Assembly (NCBI GenBank): GCA_963931865.1
Contig: OZ007515.1
Span: 8,100,185-8,164,184, forward strand
DNA length: 64,000 nucleotides
DNA from: Axinella damicornis
Lineage: Eukaryota; Porifera; Demospongiae; Axinellida; Axinellidae
Direction of reading: 5' to 3'
A program made the translations under genes and the position numbers. Positions 34,584 through 45,053 of the stretch are shown piece after piece. Positions within the stretch are counted from its first letter, which is position 1. Every line of letters begins with the position of its first letter. The notes below the pieces were generated by a model, which was given only the letters and a program-made list of their open reading frames with translations, was not told the origin of the DNA and did no database searches.

Positions 34584-35800
34584 ATGAATATCCATGGAAT
34601 TCAACTGCCGCTTATACTTTCATTTCTCACTGCAATTGTCATCACCATTGTGCATTGCCTCCCTATGAAGGAACAGATGGATGAAACAATGTGGGAACAG
34701 ACTGGAAGAATCAAAGCAAACATCTTGGGTAATCTAGCCTTGATGGAGCAACCTCCGCTCACGCAAGATGAGGAAAACGTCGTTGCAGCCTTTGAGGATT
34801 ACATTACTGTTAAGGAAGCAAGGAGAGCACATGTGAAAAATAGTATGCCTACCATCACTACCGCGTTTGTTGGAGAGCTGAAAAAACATGGTAAGTTGTT
34901 TCAGAAGTTCGCAGATAAGATTTGTCCTCAAATGACGATTTACCTCCATGCATGATAACCTCCATGATGTTCATTGTCTCCCTTACAGTTTTCTCTGCAA
35001 GAACAAACCAGGCAAGGTCTGCAAGTAATGAAAGCACAGCAGATGGCTACTCTGTTCGGTTTGATCTGGACCTTCAAGAGACTAGTACGACAAACTCAAT
35101 CATTCAGGTAGAGCTACTACTTTTCCAGGATTCTCCAGTACCTTGCCAGAACAACACCCAATTTTGCATTGAAATTAAAGCTTCCACTGATGGACCAAGT
35201 CCTGTTTTGAGCACCAAGCATACCGGAGCAGAGGAACCTGGATACGTTACCATTGATATTACACCGGTTCTTACAATCTGGCTCACTAACAACTCCATGG
35301 GACCTATTGTCCTTGAGGTATCAGCTTACTGTTCGGGCTCCTCTCATTGCAACCGATCCCTTTTTGACGCTGGAGTTGGAGACAAATCACCAAAGCTGAT
35401 CATCTCAGAAGAGGTAGAGGATGGCTCATCACAAAGACGACTCAAACGACAGTCAGCAACTCAATCGGGAATTGGCTACTGCGAATCTGAAGGCGCAACT
35501 TTTTGTTGCCTGCATCCACTCACTATCAATTTTTGGGATGATCTTGGGTTCACTTTTGTGCTTCAGCCCAGCCAATTTGATGCAAACTACTGTTCAGGCG
35601 TGTGCCCAGAAGTTGCTTCCTTCACCCCCCAAATTTTTGAGTTTTACAGCCGACTTGGTGCAGCAAGCCCAGCGGGATCGATTGAGCCACACTGTGGCAT
35701 ACGTAATACTCTGAGTATTGAAGTGCTTGAGAGAGTTAATAGTGTTCTAATTATAGAGGAGCTCCAGGATGTGATTGTGACCTCCTGCAATTGTTCTTAA
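34584..35800 (+). CDS. TGF-beta superfamily ligand precursor, copy U4
   Basis: Exons 34584-34890 and 34989-35800, a 98-bp intron with GTAAGT and CCTTACAG, 372 residues. Signal peptide LILSFLTAIVITIVHC. The N-terminal propeptide is shorter than in U1, as a few residues are lost after MEQPP, and more acidic (EENVVAAFEDY). LAP-like core with VELLLFQ and WLTNNSMGP...LEVSAYCSGSSHC, then RRLKR and a 116-residue mature domain with GYCESEGATFCC, NYCSGVCP, EPHCG and SCNCS. The inter-chain cysteine is absent. The two cysteines of AYCSGSSHC could link propeptides as in LAP (inference). It is the module-B counterpart of the broken U2. The 3' flank has ATTAAA-type signals about 150 bp after the stop. Confidence 0.88.
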
Positions 35801-37930
35801 CACATCTATACATCCTGCAACGCCGAGTACAACATAGCAGGATTTGCCCTGATGTATGAGTAGCTAGTGCTCTATAGCTTTATACTTTTGCATCAATCAC
35901 TTTCTGTGATTGCTGTAAATGAATGCTTTCTTTTGCCTTGTCACCAGTGAACATTAAAATTTTAGTGATGCTGAGAATATAGAAGTGGTTCTGACATTCT
36001 ATCACACAGCAATTATTCCAGTGTTTGAGTGAACTTCCATTCCGTGATTTGATCCTTCAAGATTAGGCACATAACTACCTGCAGGGATATCACTTAGCTT
36101 GATGCATCTAGCTACTTGTGACTAGTGCTCAACACCACCTGCAAGGCTCTTGATGTATCTGAATGCTAGATATTGATCCTTAAAATTAGAGCACCTAAGG
36201 AAGATGAACATGTTAACTACTGGGCATATCCGGCAGAGAGCAGTGGCCTCAGTATACACATTCCCCATGTAGATGGTTCAATATTTTCTTGGTGGCTATA
36301 TTATGTTGGGTGACTAGGTTGAGTATTCTGGGCGGCTTTCGTTTATTCAAGATTGCTCTGTACCTTATTAAACTGGCAGCTGGTTCAACACTGGAGACAT
36401 GTACATGTTCCAAATTTGTAAGCTACAAACCTCAGACATAGGTTGTAGAAAGAGGAAACATGCACGTATTGATAAGGTGCAGTGATCATGCATTCACAAT
36501 TTCACTAACTAATTATTTATCGTAGTCAAACTCATGCGAAATAGTTTTGGGGATGGTTACATTAATATACCTCAGCTAGCTACTACTTGGCATTCATCAA
36601 GTGAGTTCTAACTGATTCAATGCACGCACAGTATACTGGTGAATTAATTTGAGCCAGCATATCTACAAAGAGCGTGAGTACGTATGCGTTGGTGTATCAC
36701 ATCCGAGTCCACATGCATGTATGAACGCATCCATGCACAATAAAAATTCAGGTTTAGCTATTTCCGACTGAGGCAAAATTGACTCAAGTTTGTAGGCCAA
36801 AGATCCAACTATATAATTATACATTGGTGAGAACTTAATTCATCCTGACTGAGCTAGATACATCATTGAGTTGGTTACAACAGTGGATATACTGGTAATG
36901 TTAATACTCTACTTGTACAGTGCACCTGCACAGTGTACTGGTAAAGTGTGTAGCTAACTAGGCTAGGAGTGTGCTTCAGCCCCAGTGGTCCCAGCACAAA
37001 ACAGGAGCTTAGCTACATGCGCTACTACAAAGAATTTAATCAAACAGTTTGGTATGGGGATTGTGATAGTAGGCCTGTTGCTATTTCCTGCTCATGTGAC
37101 TAGACAGCTTCTTGTAATGCAATCTACATACCATGCAGGATGTGAAAATGGGAAAAGGGTTAATCTGTGCCATCAGATCAGCATAATTATACTGTTCATC
37201 CAGACAGAGTACACCACTTTGTAACCTACAGTAACAATATGTCCACAATGTAATGAAAAAGGCTCGAGATGTTGCTGTTGTGTGGCTTGCTGTCATGTTT
37301 AATGCATCTGTGTTCCTGACAGCTTGCTGCACTTAGACAAGTATCCGGATTTGTTGAGCAGTTGAGGTCCATTGTACATGCATGCACTGGCATTATCAAC
37401 AAGAATAGAACAGCACTCTAGATGAATAGTTCTTCATCATTAATAAAGCTGAGGCTGTGCATTACAAACACACAACAAGGTTATTTGAACTTGTTTTGTA
37501 ACTCCAAGCATGCACATAGCTACCCAGGACTGAATTGAGGTTGTAATTTGAACATGTTCACTCTAATCTGCATAACTTCATTAACTGTGGCCAATATAAT
37601 TGGCCCAGTGTGCCTGCAGGTGCAGTGTGCCTGCAGGTGAGGGCTGTTCAGGCTTACTGCCAAGGAAAGCCTCACTTGGCCTATAGACTTGTAACTCAAA
37701 TGAATACACCTGCACTGGAGTAGCCAGACCTGATTAAGCTCAGCAATATTCTAGTCCAGTGATGATGTGTCTCACTCAGATACTACCAGTATGATTATAT
37801 GGTTGGCTAGCGTGAGTCAGTAGTAAATTCGCTAGTTCTCTGCTCATGATCATGCAGCACTGTTACCATCAGTGAAATAGCAGTATACAGTAACTGCTGG
37901 GAAAATGTGAGAGCTAATTTCGCCTGTAGA
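35801..37930. other. Spacer between U4 and U5
   Basis: Counterpart of 22379-23905 with ~0.6 kb more (about 36350-36960), which resembles the U1 flank at 9.2-9.9 kb. Module A has therefore lost that part. No gene. Confidence 0.6.
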
Positions 37931-37933
37931 AGT

Positions 37934-38010
37934 GGGGAATCCCCGGCACCATGAAGTTGGTGTACGCTGATGGAAATGCAGTCATTTATTCAGTACATGA
38001 GAGGACGTCA
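37934..38010 (+). promoter_or_regulatory. U5 upstream module: kB-like plus CRE-like
   Basis: GGGGAATCCCC at 37934-37944 and GGACGTCA at 38003-38010, in the U1/U3 orientation, ~940 bp before the start codon. Confidence 0.5.
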
Positions 38011-38782
38011 CAGTGGGACAGCATACATACCAAACCACCTCACATCAGAAACCCCATGGAAATGTTTACTATATGACAGACAGTGTTAGGGTCAGGAGAA
38101 GCACGAGTGACACAACATGGTTGCCAATCTCCTAATTTGATGATGGTAGTCATAGTTGTAGGAATTCCTATGCCCTTGGTAGCTTGTACACTTGGCCAGT
38201 GAGAAATCCCACTCAGAAATCACTGAAATATTTGCTTAAGTAGCTAGTTGTATTTACAGCACGCTTCACTATCATGGTCACTCGTGTGTGATTTATCGCC
38301 TGAAGTTACAATTCCCTAATCTTTGCAAATCAACCTGTCCTGATCGTGACACTGTCTACATTCAGTTTCTCCCTGAGCTGCACCATTGAGCTGAATACAG
38401 CAGCCGGTGATGTCAGTTATGTTGCGTCTGTTCCATGTCTAGAATGCAATCACATACAGTCATACCAGCTATTATATCTTTGTTAATCATTTCATCAACG
38501 TATCTTGCAGGATGTGAATGCAGGAAAACTTTCTGTGCTTGCAAACATGAGCTTAGATCATTCTGATGGGATAGTAGTGATATGGAACCTTGTGGGCAAT
38601 AGCTAGCTGCACCTCACCAATTTCTTCATCCTGACTGCTTCACCAGCTAACCACTAATTAATTTGAGAGTAGAAATTATGTCTGTTAGTTCCCCATCACG
38701 GAACGCAAGCTGTGGCTTGACATGCATGATTGCGGCATGACTCGGTTTCCACCATGGATGCCCTTGGTTCCACTTTGAAACA

Positions 38783-38811
38783 TATAAAGAGAACCACATT
38801 CTTAGCAGTGA
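38783..38811 (+). promoter_or_regulatory. U5 core promoter (TATA-type)
   Basis: TATAAAG at 38783-38789, followed by AGCAGTGAACACTACAGTC. Confidence 0.55.
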
Positions 38812-38875
38812 ACACTACAGTCAATCCATCGATCTCTGTGAGCAGTCCAGAAGAATTGCCAAACTCTTTCGAAGA

Positions 38876-40084
38876 ATGAAATTCCACGGAATTCAACTAC
38901 CAATTATACTTTCTTTTCTCTCTGCAATTGCCATGGTGCATTGCCTCCCAATGAAGGAGCAGGTGGATGTACCAATGCAGGAACTGGCTGGAAGAATCAA
39001 AGCAAACATGTTGGGTAATCTAGGCTTGACAGAGCCACCTCCTCCAGATTCACCACTCACACAAGATGAGGAAAAAATCGTTGCAGCCTTCAAGGACTAC
39101 CAAACTGCTAAGGAAGCAAGGAGAGCACATGTAGGTAGTAGCATTCCTACCATCACTACTGCATTTGTTGGAGAGCTGCAAAAACATGGTAAGTTGTTTA
39201 GGCATTCACAGATAGAGTTGCCTGACTCCATGCATGATTACTTCCATGATGTTCATTGTTTCCCTAATACAGTTTTCTCTGCAAGAGCAAACCAGGCAAG
39301 GTCTGCAAGTAATGAAAGCACAGCAGATGGCTACTCTGTTCAGTTTGATCTGGACCTGCAAGAGACTAGTACAATGGACTCAATCATTCAGGTAGAGCTA
39401 CTACTTTTCCAGGACTCTCCACTACCCTGCCAGAACAACACCCAATTTCACATTGAAATTAAAGCCTCCACTGATGGACCAAGTCCAGTTTTGAACACCA
39501 AACATACCGGAGCAGAGGAACCTGGATACGTTACCATTGATATTACACCAATTCTTACCATCTGGCTCACTAACAACTCCATGGGACCTGTTGTCCTTGA
39601 GGTATCAGCTTACTGTTCGGGCTCCTCTCATTGCAATCGATCCCTTTTTGACGCTGGAGTTGGAGACAAATCACCAAAGCTGATCATCTCAGAAGAGGTA
39701 GAGGATGGCTCTTCACAGAGACGACTCAAACGACAATCAACAACTCAATCAGGAATTGGCTACTGCGAATCTGAAGGCACAACTTTGTGTTGCCTGCATC
39801 CACTCACTATCAATTTTAGGGATGATCTTGGATTCACCTTTGTGCTTCAGCCCAGCCAATTTGATGCAAACTACTGTTCAGGCGTGTGCCCAGAAAGTGC
39901 TTCCTTCACCCCCCAAATTTTCGAGTTTTACAGCCGACTTGGTGCAGGAAGCCCAGTGGGATCGATTGAGCCACACTGTGGCATACGTAATACTCTGAGT
40001 GTTCAAGTGCTTGAGAGAGTTAATGGTGTTCTAATTATAGAGGAGCTCCAGGATGTGATTGTGACCTCCTGCAGTTGTTCTTAA
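38876..40084 (+). CDS. TGF-beta superfamily ligand precursor, copy U5
   Basis: Intact secreted ligand. Exons 38876-39188 and 39273-40084 join to 374 residues. The 84-bp intron is a multiple of three and has no stop, so an unspliced message would encode a 402-residue form with 28 extra residues between the N-terminal helix and VFSARANQ. Domains: signal peptide (IILSFLSAIAMVHC), propeptide helix with LTQDEEKIVAAFKDY, LAP-like sandwich, RRLKR ending at 39733, and a 116-residue mature domain (GYCESEGTTLCC, NYCSGVCP, EPHCG, SCSCS). Eight mature cysteines are present; the one that normally joins the two chains is missing. It differs from the truncated U3 by few substitutions. By family it would signal through serine/threonine kinase receptors to Smads. 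Subfamily placement (TGF-beta/activin rather than BMP) is suggested by the extra C...CC cysteine. Confidence 0.9.
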   Translation: MKFHGIQLPIILSFLSAIAMVHCLPMKEQVDVPMQELAGRIKANMLGNLGLTEPPPPDSPLTQDEEKIVAAFKDYQTAKEARRAHVGSSIPTITTAFVGELQKHGKLFRHSQIELPDSMHDYFHDVHCFPNTVFSARANQARSASNESTADGYSVQFDLDLQETSTMDSIIQVELLLFQDSPLPCQNNTQFHIEIKASTDGPSPVLNTKHTGAEEPGYVTIDITPILTIWLTNNSMGPVVLEVSAYCSGSSHCNRSLFDAGVGDKSPKLIISEEVEDGSSQRRLKRQSTTQSGIGYCESEGTTLCCLHPLTINFRDDLGFTFVLQPSQFDANYCSGVCPESASFTPQIFEFYSRLGAGSPVGSIEPHCGIRNTLSVQVLERVNGVLIIEELQDVIVTSCSCS

Positions 40085-41524
40085 CACATCTATACATCCT
40101 GCAATGCTGAGTACAACATATATACATTAGCAGGATTTGCCCCCATGTATGAGTAGTACTAGATTTCTGATGTTGCGTCTAATCACTTTAAATAGTGCAA
40201 TGAATTTCTATTTTGCCTTGCAAATGGTGAACATTAAAATTTCATTAGCTACATACAATTGAGTTTCTCACATTCTGAGACCAGTACTCTCTATTGAAAA
40301 TTCATTCATCCTCCTTGGGTGTTCTTAACGTTGAGACTGGCAGGTATCGTTGAGCACTAGTCACAAGTAGATGCATCAAGCTACTGGAGTTCCTTGCAGA
40401 TGTGCCTAGTTCAAATTGTATTATCTCAACGGATTAACATTACAGAATAGAAGTTTTCTAACTATCATCAAACACTGGAATTGCTGCATGATATAATGTC
40501 GAAACCATCTCTAGCTAAATATTCTTAGCTACATCAGAGGTGAGCTATAAATTCTATACAAATTCTACACAAATCTTTGAGACACCTGCTCTGATATCTA
40601 CTGAACATGGCGGTAGCAACCAATGGTTGATACCTAGAATCAATCATGCACTTTTACTTCAGGAAATGTTTTTCATTCTCTACAAACCACCAGCAAAACT
40701 ATCATGGACATGGTGACAGATACTCCGGACTGTTTTGAAACCAACTTACAGGTGGGACAAGAAAATGAAAGCTGAAAGTCATGCAGACTGTTTTGAACAT
40801 GTAGCTATACAATGACGTGCTGTTTTCGTTTTTTCAGCACTGTGCTGTAGTTGTTGATTGCTTGCATTTTTACTTAAAGGATTTAGGTTGAATCTGCATG
40901 GTGCATGATGATGGTATTTTGGTACCAACATTCATGATGTGGCCCATATTATGTGATCTAGACAGATAAGTGAAAGCTGGAGGGTACTAGTACCTTACTA
41001 GTGAACTAGGGGGATGGGGTTTGTTAACTGCATGGGTCTCTTATGTTCCGTGTACCATGTAGCAAAGGACTGTAAATACACCACAGCTGTGGTTTAATAT
41101 CAACCAACAAGGCGAACTGAGTAAATTACAAACAAGGTGGGTCTTGACTGGGAATCGAAATCTCATAATGCATGATTGTGGTTCCGAAATGAATGGTATT
41201 TATTCCAACGGAGTGCACTTCACTGAATTAATGTAAATTTCTAGAACTTGCTCAACAGGCCGCATGACATTGTGCTAATAGTGGTTACTGAGCCTCAGTG
41301 GAGTGACTGACGATCCATGACTATTGTGTGATTGATCGAGTGCTATGTGGGGCCTGATGAAGGACATGGAAGGTAGCTAGACTCCGTGGGTGGAGGACTA
41401 CAATATGGAAAGGAAGGTATGCTGATTCAAGGCTGGGATTGGCCCTCACACTGCTGCTTACCTGTATAAATGGACCTTGAGCATGCTCTTGAACACTACA
41501 TTCCAGAACATAATTATGAGGTCA
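40085..41524. other. U5 3' flank
   Basis: Near-copy of 26066-27507. No gene. Diverges from module A at 41525, where the ADAR-containing segment starts. Confidence 0.65.
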
Positions 41525-42217
41525 TTGCATGGATATCATGAGCCAGACTGAGTGCCACAAAACAATTCAATGTCATGAGCTAGACGTTTAGCACAATATT
41601 ATGACTTAGGACATTATTATAATTAACTCGCAGGACCCGCCCAACATGCGTTACCTATAATGATGGAAATTGAATAGAAAGAAAACTCTGGATGCTCTTT
41701 TCAAGAGCTTACTTATATTAAGCTGTTCAGTGGTTGCAATTGGTGGTTGCACCATCTCAGAGTATACAGTTTAGGAGTAAAATAATTATTACACACAACC
41801 TCTGCTTGACACTTGCATGTCATTGTGAACATCTTAACCAGATCTTTTAACTGGCAGCATGGCATGAGCATCTGGGGCCCAAGTTGCCAAGCAGAAAACA
41901 ACACGGAATAGGGGCCCAAACAGTGCTCAAAATTTGTACTCCAACCTGGCAGCAAATTTACATGAAACCATGCCCGTTGCAGCTACCCTCTGTAGATAAC
42001 GGTACGGGTTGCATGCTAATGAAATTATACATGGAAAAATTGAGTGTAAAAAATGAAAGTGGGTGCAATAACAAAGGACTCCCCAAAAGTCGCTAAGACA
42101 AGTGAGAGCAACAACAACAAAGGGAAAATACACCGAGTTTAAGTTATGCAAGTCAGAAACAAAGTGCACATAATCATCTAAAGTATAAGTCAATAATATA
42201 CCGGTACAGAGTAAAGG

Positions 42218-43477
42218 TTACATCATGGGTTTACGTAGCTTGAAATTGCTTTGTTCTGGGGGTTTCCTAGCCCAGTATCCATATTCTTTCTTAAAGTGTT
42301 CGAAAAGTTGACTTTTAGCATCCTGATAAGCCTTTGCTAGGGCCTTGAATTCCCGATAGGATAGAATACATTGCAGATGCTGTGCTGTCACTTGGTGTGT
42401 ACCATCTAACTTCAGCTGCTGTGCTGTCACTTGGTGTGTACCATCTAACTTCAGCTGCTGTGCTGTCACTTGGTGTGTACCATCTAACTTCAGCTGCTGT
42501 GCTGTCACTTGGTGTGTACCATCTAACTTCAGCTGCTGCAGAGCTGCCTGCTTGCAGCCTTCAGAAGCAACTTTATCCCACAGTTCCACAAAACATCCGA
42601 ACAGCGACTGCTTGCAGAGGCGAGAGGGAAGCTTGTTGATGTGTTGCTGCCCTGTGTTGCACTCAACTAATTCAGCCTCATCTCCAAGGGACCAGTTGAG
42701 GCTACAGGAGTGGGAATTCTTGTCATGGTCTGCCATGGAAACTGGAACTGAGAGCGTAAGAAGTTGCTTTACCTCAAATGGCTTTGGAAGATTTTCAATG
42801 GCATCCACTCGCTTATTGATTGCACGTTGCAGATGCTCTTTGTTGAATGCACTGCCAATGATAATAGAGGTGAAGTAAACAGGGTCAATGTAGAGAGACA
42901 GAAGGGATCCCTGTGGGCCCAGGACATTCCACCGTGCTATCTTGTCACTGCAGGACATGGTGTAAAGACGCTCTCCATTTTGGAGGCCTTTCCAAGTGTG
43001 AGGGGTCTCAGGTACTAAGACCGAACCCTCCCCACCTTCAATCTTGGCCCTAGTTTTTCCACGACTGGTCCTGTTTGGATGCTGGTCAGCAACAGTGCCA
43101 AATTTACTTGTGTCTCCACATGGGGCTCGGCTTATGTACAGGTGAAATGAAATATCTGATCGCAACTTATATTTGGCAGATGGTGCTATTATAGAATCCT
43201 TGCCGGTTGCACACAGCTCCAGTTGGGTGTATAAGAATCTCAAAAATGCTCTTCTTGCAACTATTTCTGCATGGCAATCATTGACAGCCAACCCATGTTC
43301 ACTGAGATGTTCATGGGAGATGCATTTTGTGCCAGTTCCAATGGCAACAACCTTGAGATCTTCCACTCCTGAACTCATAACAACCGAGGAGAGCACTTTC
43401 CTGAGTTGTTCTGCATCTTGTTTGACTACTTCACTGTATATCTTACTAGTAAGCTCTTGAGCTTTACGAGCCATTTC
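42218..43477 (-). CDS. ADAR-type RNA adenosine deaminase domain protein
   Basis: Deaminates adenosine to inosine in double-stranded RNA if active. The 418-residue frame from the ATG at 43474 is the whole deaminase domain of the ADAR family. The catalytic centre is NDCHAEIVARRAF (His68, Glu70), with zinc cysteines in SRAPCGD (Cys119) and TMSCSDKIARWNVLG (Cys175). DQHPNRTSRGKTRAKIEGGEG matches the ADAR2 loop far better than ADAT1, the tRNA deaminase. The C terminus (AYQDAKSQLFEHFKK...W) is complete. A splice acceptor (CATACAG) ends at 43478, just before GAAATGG, so this is probably a last exon whose 5' exons are elsewhere or lost; I find no double-stranded RNA-binding domain in 43.5-45 kb. Residues 313-364 are four perfect 13-residue repeats, QQLKLDGTHQVTA. 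The gene lies antisense to the ligand array and is absent from module A. Confidence 0.85.
   Translation of the reverse strand, partial: EMARKAQELTSKIYSEVVKQDAEQLRKVLSSVVMSSGVEDLKVVAIGTGTKCISHEHLSEHGLAVNDCHAEIVARRAFLRFLYTQLELCATGKDSIIAPSAKYKLRSDISFHLYISRAPCGDTSKFGTVADQHPNRTSRGKTRAKIEGGEGSVLVPETPHTWKGLQNGERLYTMSCSDKIARWNVLGPQGSLLSLYIDPVYFTSIIIGSAFNKEHLQRAINKRVDAIENLPKPFEVKQLLTLSVPVSMADHDKNSHSCSLNWSLGDEAELVECNTGQQHINKLPSRLCKQSLFGCFVELWDKVASEGCKQAALQQLKLDGTHQVTAQQLKLDGTHQVTAQQLKLDGTHQVTAQQLKLDGTHQVTAQHLQCILSYREFKALAKAYQDAKSQLFEHFKKEYGYWARKPPEQSNFKLRKPMM
42379..42536 (-). repeat. 39-bp coding minisatellite in the ADAR gene
   Basis: Four head-to-tail 39-bp units, TGTGCTGTCACTTGGTGTGT and so on, identical at nucleotide level. 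They encode 13 residues each and keep the frame. They lie between the WSLGDEAELVECNTG and YREFKALAKAYQDAK parts of the deaminase fold. Confidence 0.95.
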
Positions 43478-43803
43478 CTGTATGTGAAAATTGATAAGTG
43501 TACTTGCTAAAACAATGCAACACGTAAGATCAGCTGTAATTCTTTAACTATTGAATTCTTTTCCCCAAGAGAACGCATTTTCATGCATTCAGCACACACC
43601 ACCTTCGCCGTGGGGGCTGCTAAATATTGACTACACTACACAAGTATAGTAACATAGTCAATTTAGTCCTACATTTGGATTGAAATTACTATCTGCAGGA
43701 GCTTGGCAGGAGTTTCAAACTACAGCTTTGGGTCATCGGGTTCAAGGTCAGTCCAGGGTTTTTGCAAGTCTGTTAAGACCATCTCGTATGAATACAAAAA
43801 GCA

Positions 43804-45053
43804 CCCGCCTAGTCTGGCTAGCAAGTTAACCAGCATATCTGGCAAGGCCAGACTAGCACCCTCCTCACCTCCATACTCATCCAGAAAAAGGCAACCCGGT
43901 CTGCTGTAGAAAACAAGAGGGAGAAGTACTGCGTGCCTTGCCTAGAAGACTAGCGTCTCGAGACAGACAGGATCTAGGAATAAAGAGCTTTTCACACTGC
44001 TGTTCTATCTCATTTGTCTAGTGGGCCCAGGCCAGCCCCCGAAGTTTCTCCAACACGGCTCGAGATGGTTGTCAATGATAGACCTTCAAAGGTGATATAT
44101 ATTTGGACTAGGAAGACAAGGAGTCCCAAGGCCATTAGATCTGCGGAAATACTGCACAGGAATGCTGCATTGGGTTCTGTAATGAGGGTGACTGTTGTTG
44201 ACATGGTTACAGGAGGAGGCCAGCAAGTACCATGAAGAGAATGGACAAACATGTTTACCATCCTCCATTCCAAAGAGTCACTCCTTCAAATTCTGTCACA
44301 CTTCATAAAGCAAGGCAGACACTGGTCTACTAGCTGAAGTATATAGTATGCATGTGAATGGTACTCGCCCAGTTAGCTAGTTATGCATCCATCTGTTAGC
44401 TAATGTATCCGTTCATTAACCAGAAATGTAATGCATCATCTGCTAGTGTTACCTGGTTAGTTTGCAGTGCATGGGAGTTCACTGAAACTAGAGAAACCAT
44501 TCCATGGGTTATTTTAACACAGTATTTCTTCCAGTGAGCTAGCTATAGCCTCATTCCCAGGCCAACCCCATTTTCTGTTCTTCAGTTTGCATTGACAATA
44601 ATACACGGATGCGGAAAGCTCCTCTGCATCTTTCTGTCGCATACTGGACAATATGCGAGCCTGGGAATGAGGCTAGCTCTAGAGGTGACCTGTAAGCCAT
44701 GTTGTTGGCTGAGGTGTATTTCGTAACCTTGTTCCCAGGCCCTGCCCAGCTTTTAACACTTGCAGTACGGAATGCAAGCGACAAAAAGCTGAGTGAGGCA
44801 TGGAACGAGGTTACACATTTTCCACGTCACACAAATAAAAATTATTGGTGTGAGCAGGGTTTCTTCGTGGAGTATAATGAGTGTTGCACATGCACTAATT
44901 CATTCATCACCCCTATAACATGTGGTTTTGTGCATAAAGTAGCTCAAGAACTGCTTTCATTGGTGAGCTACAAGGCTGAAAGAACAATCGAAAACGGCAT
45001 GGGCCGGGGAGAAAGAAAGATTGAACAAGATGAGCGACTTGTTTTCTCGACTC
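43804..45053. other. Spacer between ADAR and the 4.5-kb transposon
   Basis: Matches 27508-28620 of module A, including the inverted-repeat element at 44543-44675. About 240 bp near 44759-44998 (with AATGCAAGCGACAAAAAGC) are extra here. No supported gene; antisense frames are incidental. Confidence 0.6.

Larger units (their letters stand above)
41525..43803. other. Segment present only in module B (carries ADAR)
   Basis: Flanks match module A continuously across 27507/27508 (GAGGTCA then CCCGCCTAG). The junction shares only CA and has no target duplication or terminal repeats. 41525-42217 is ADAR 3' flank. 43478-43803 holds no recognised exon. Confidence 0.7.

Noticed and set aside
42218..43477. 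First reading as tRNA adenosine deaminase ADAT1
   Set aside because: NDCHAEIVARRAFLRFLYTQ, QHPNRTSRGKTRAKIEGGEG and the C-terminal AYQDAKSQLF match ADAR2-type deaminases much better than ADAT1.
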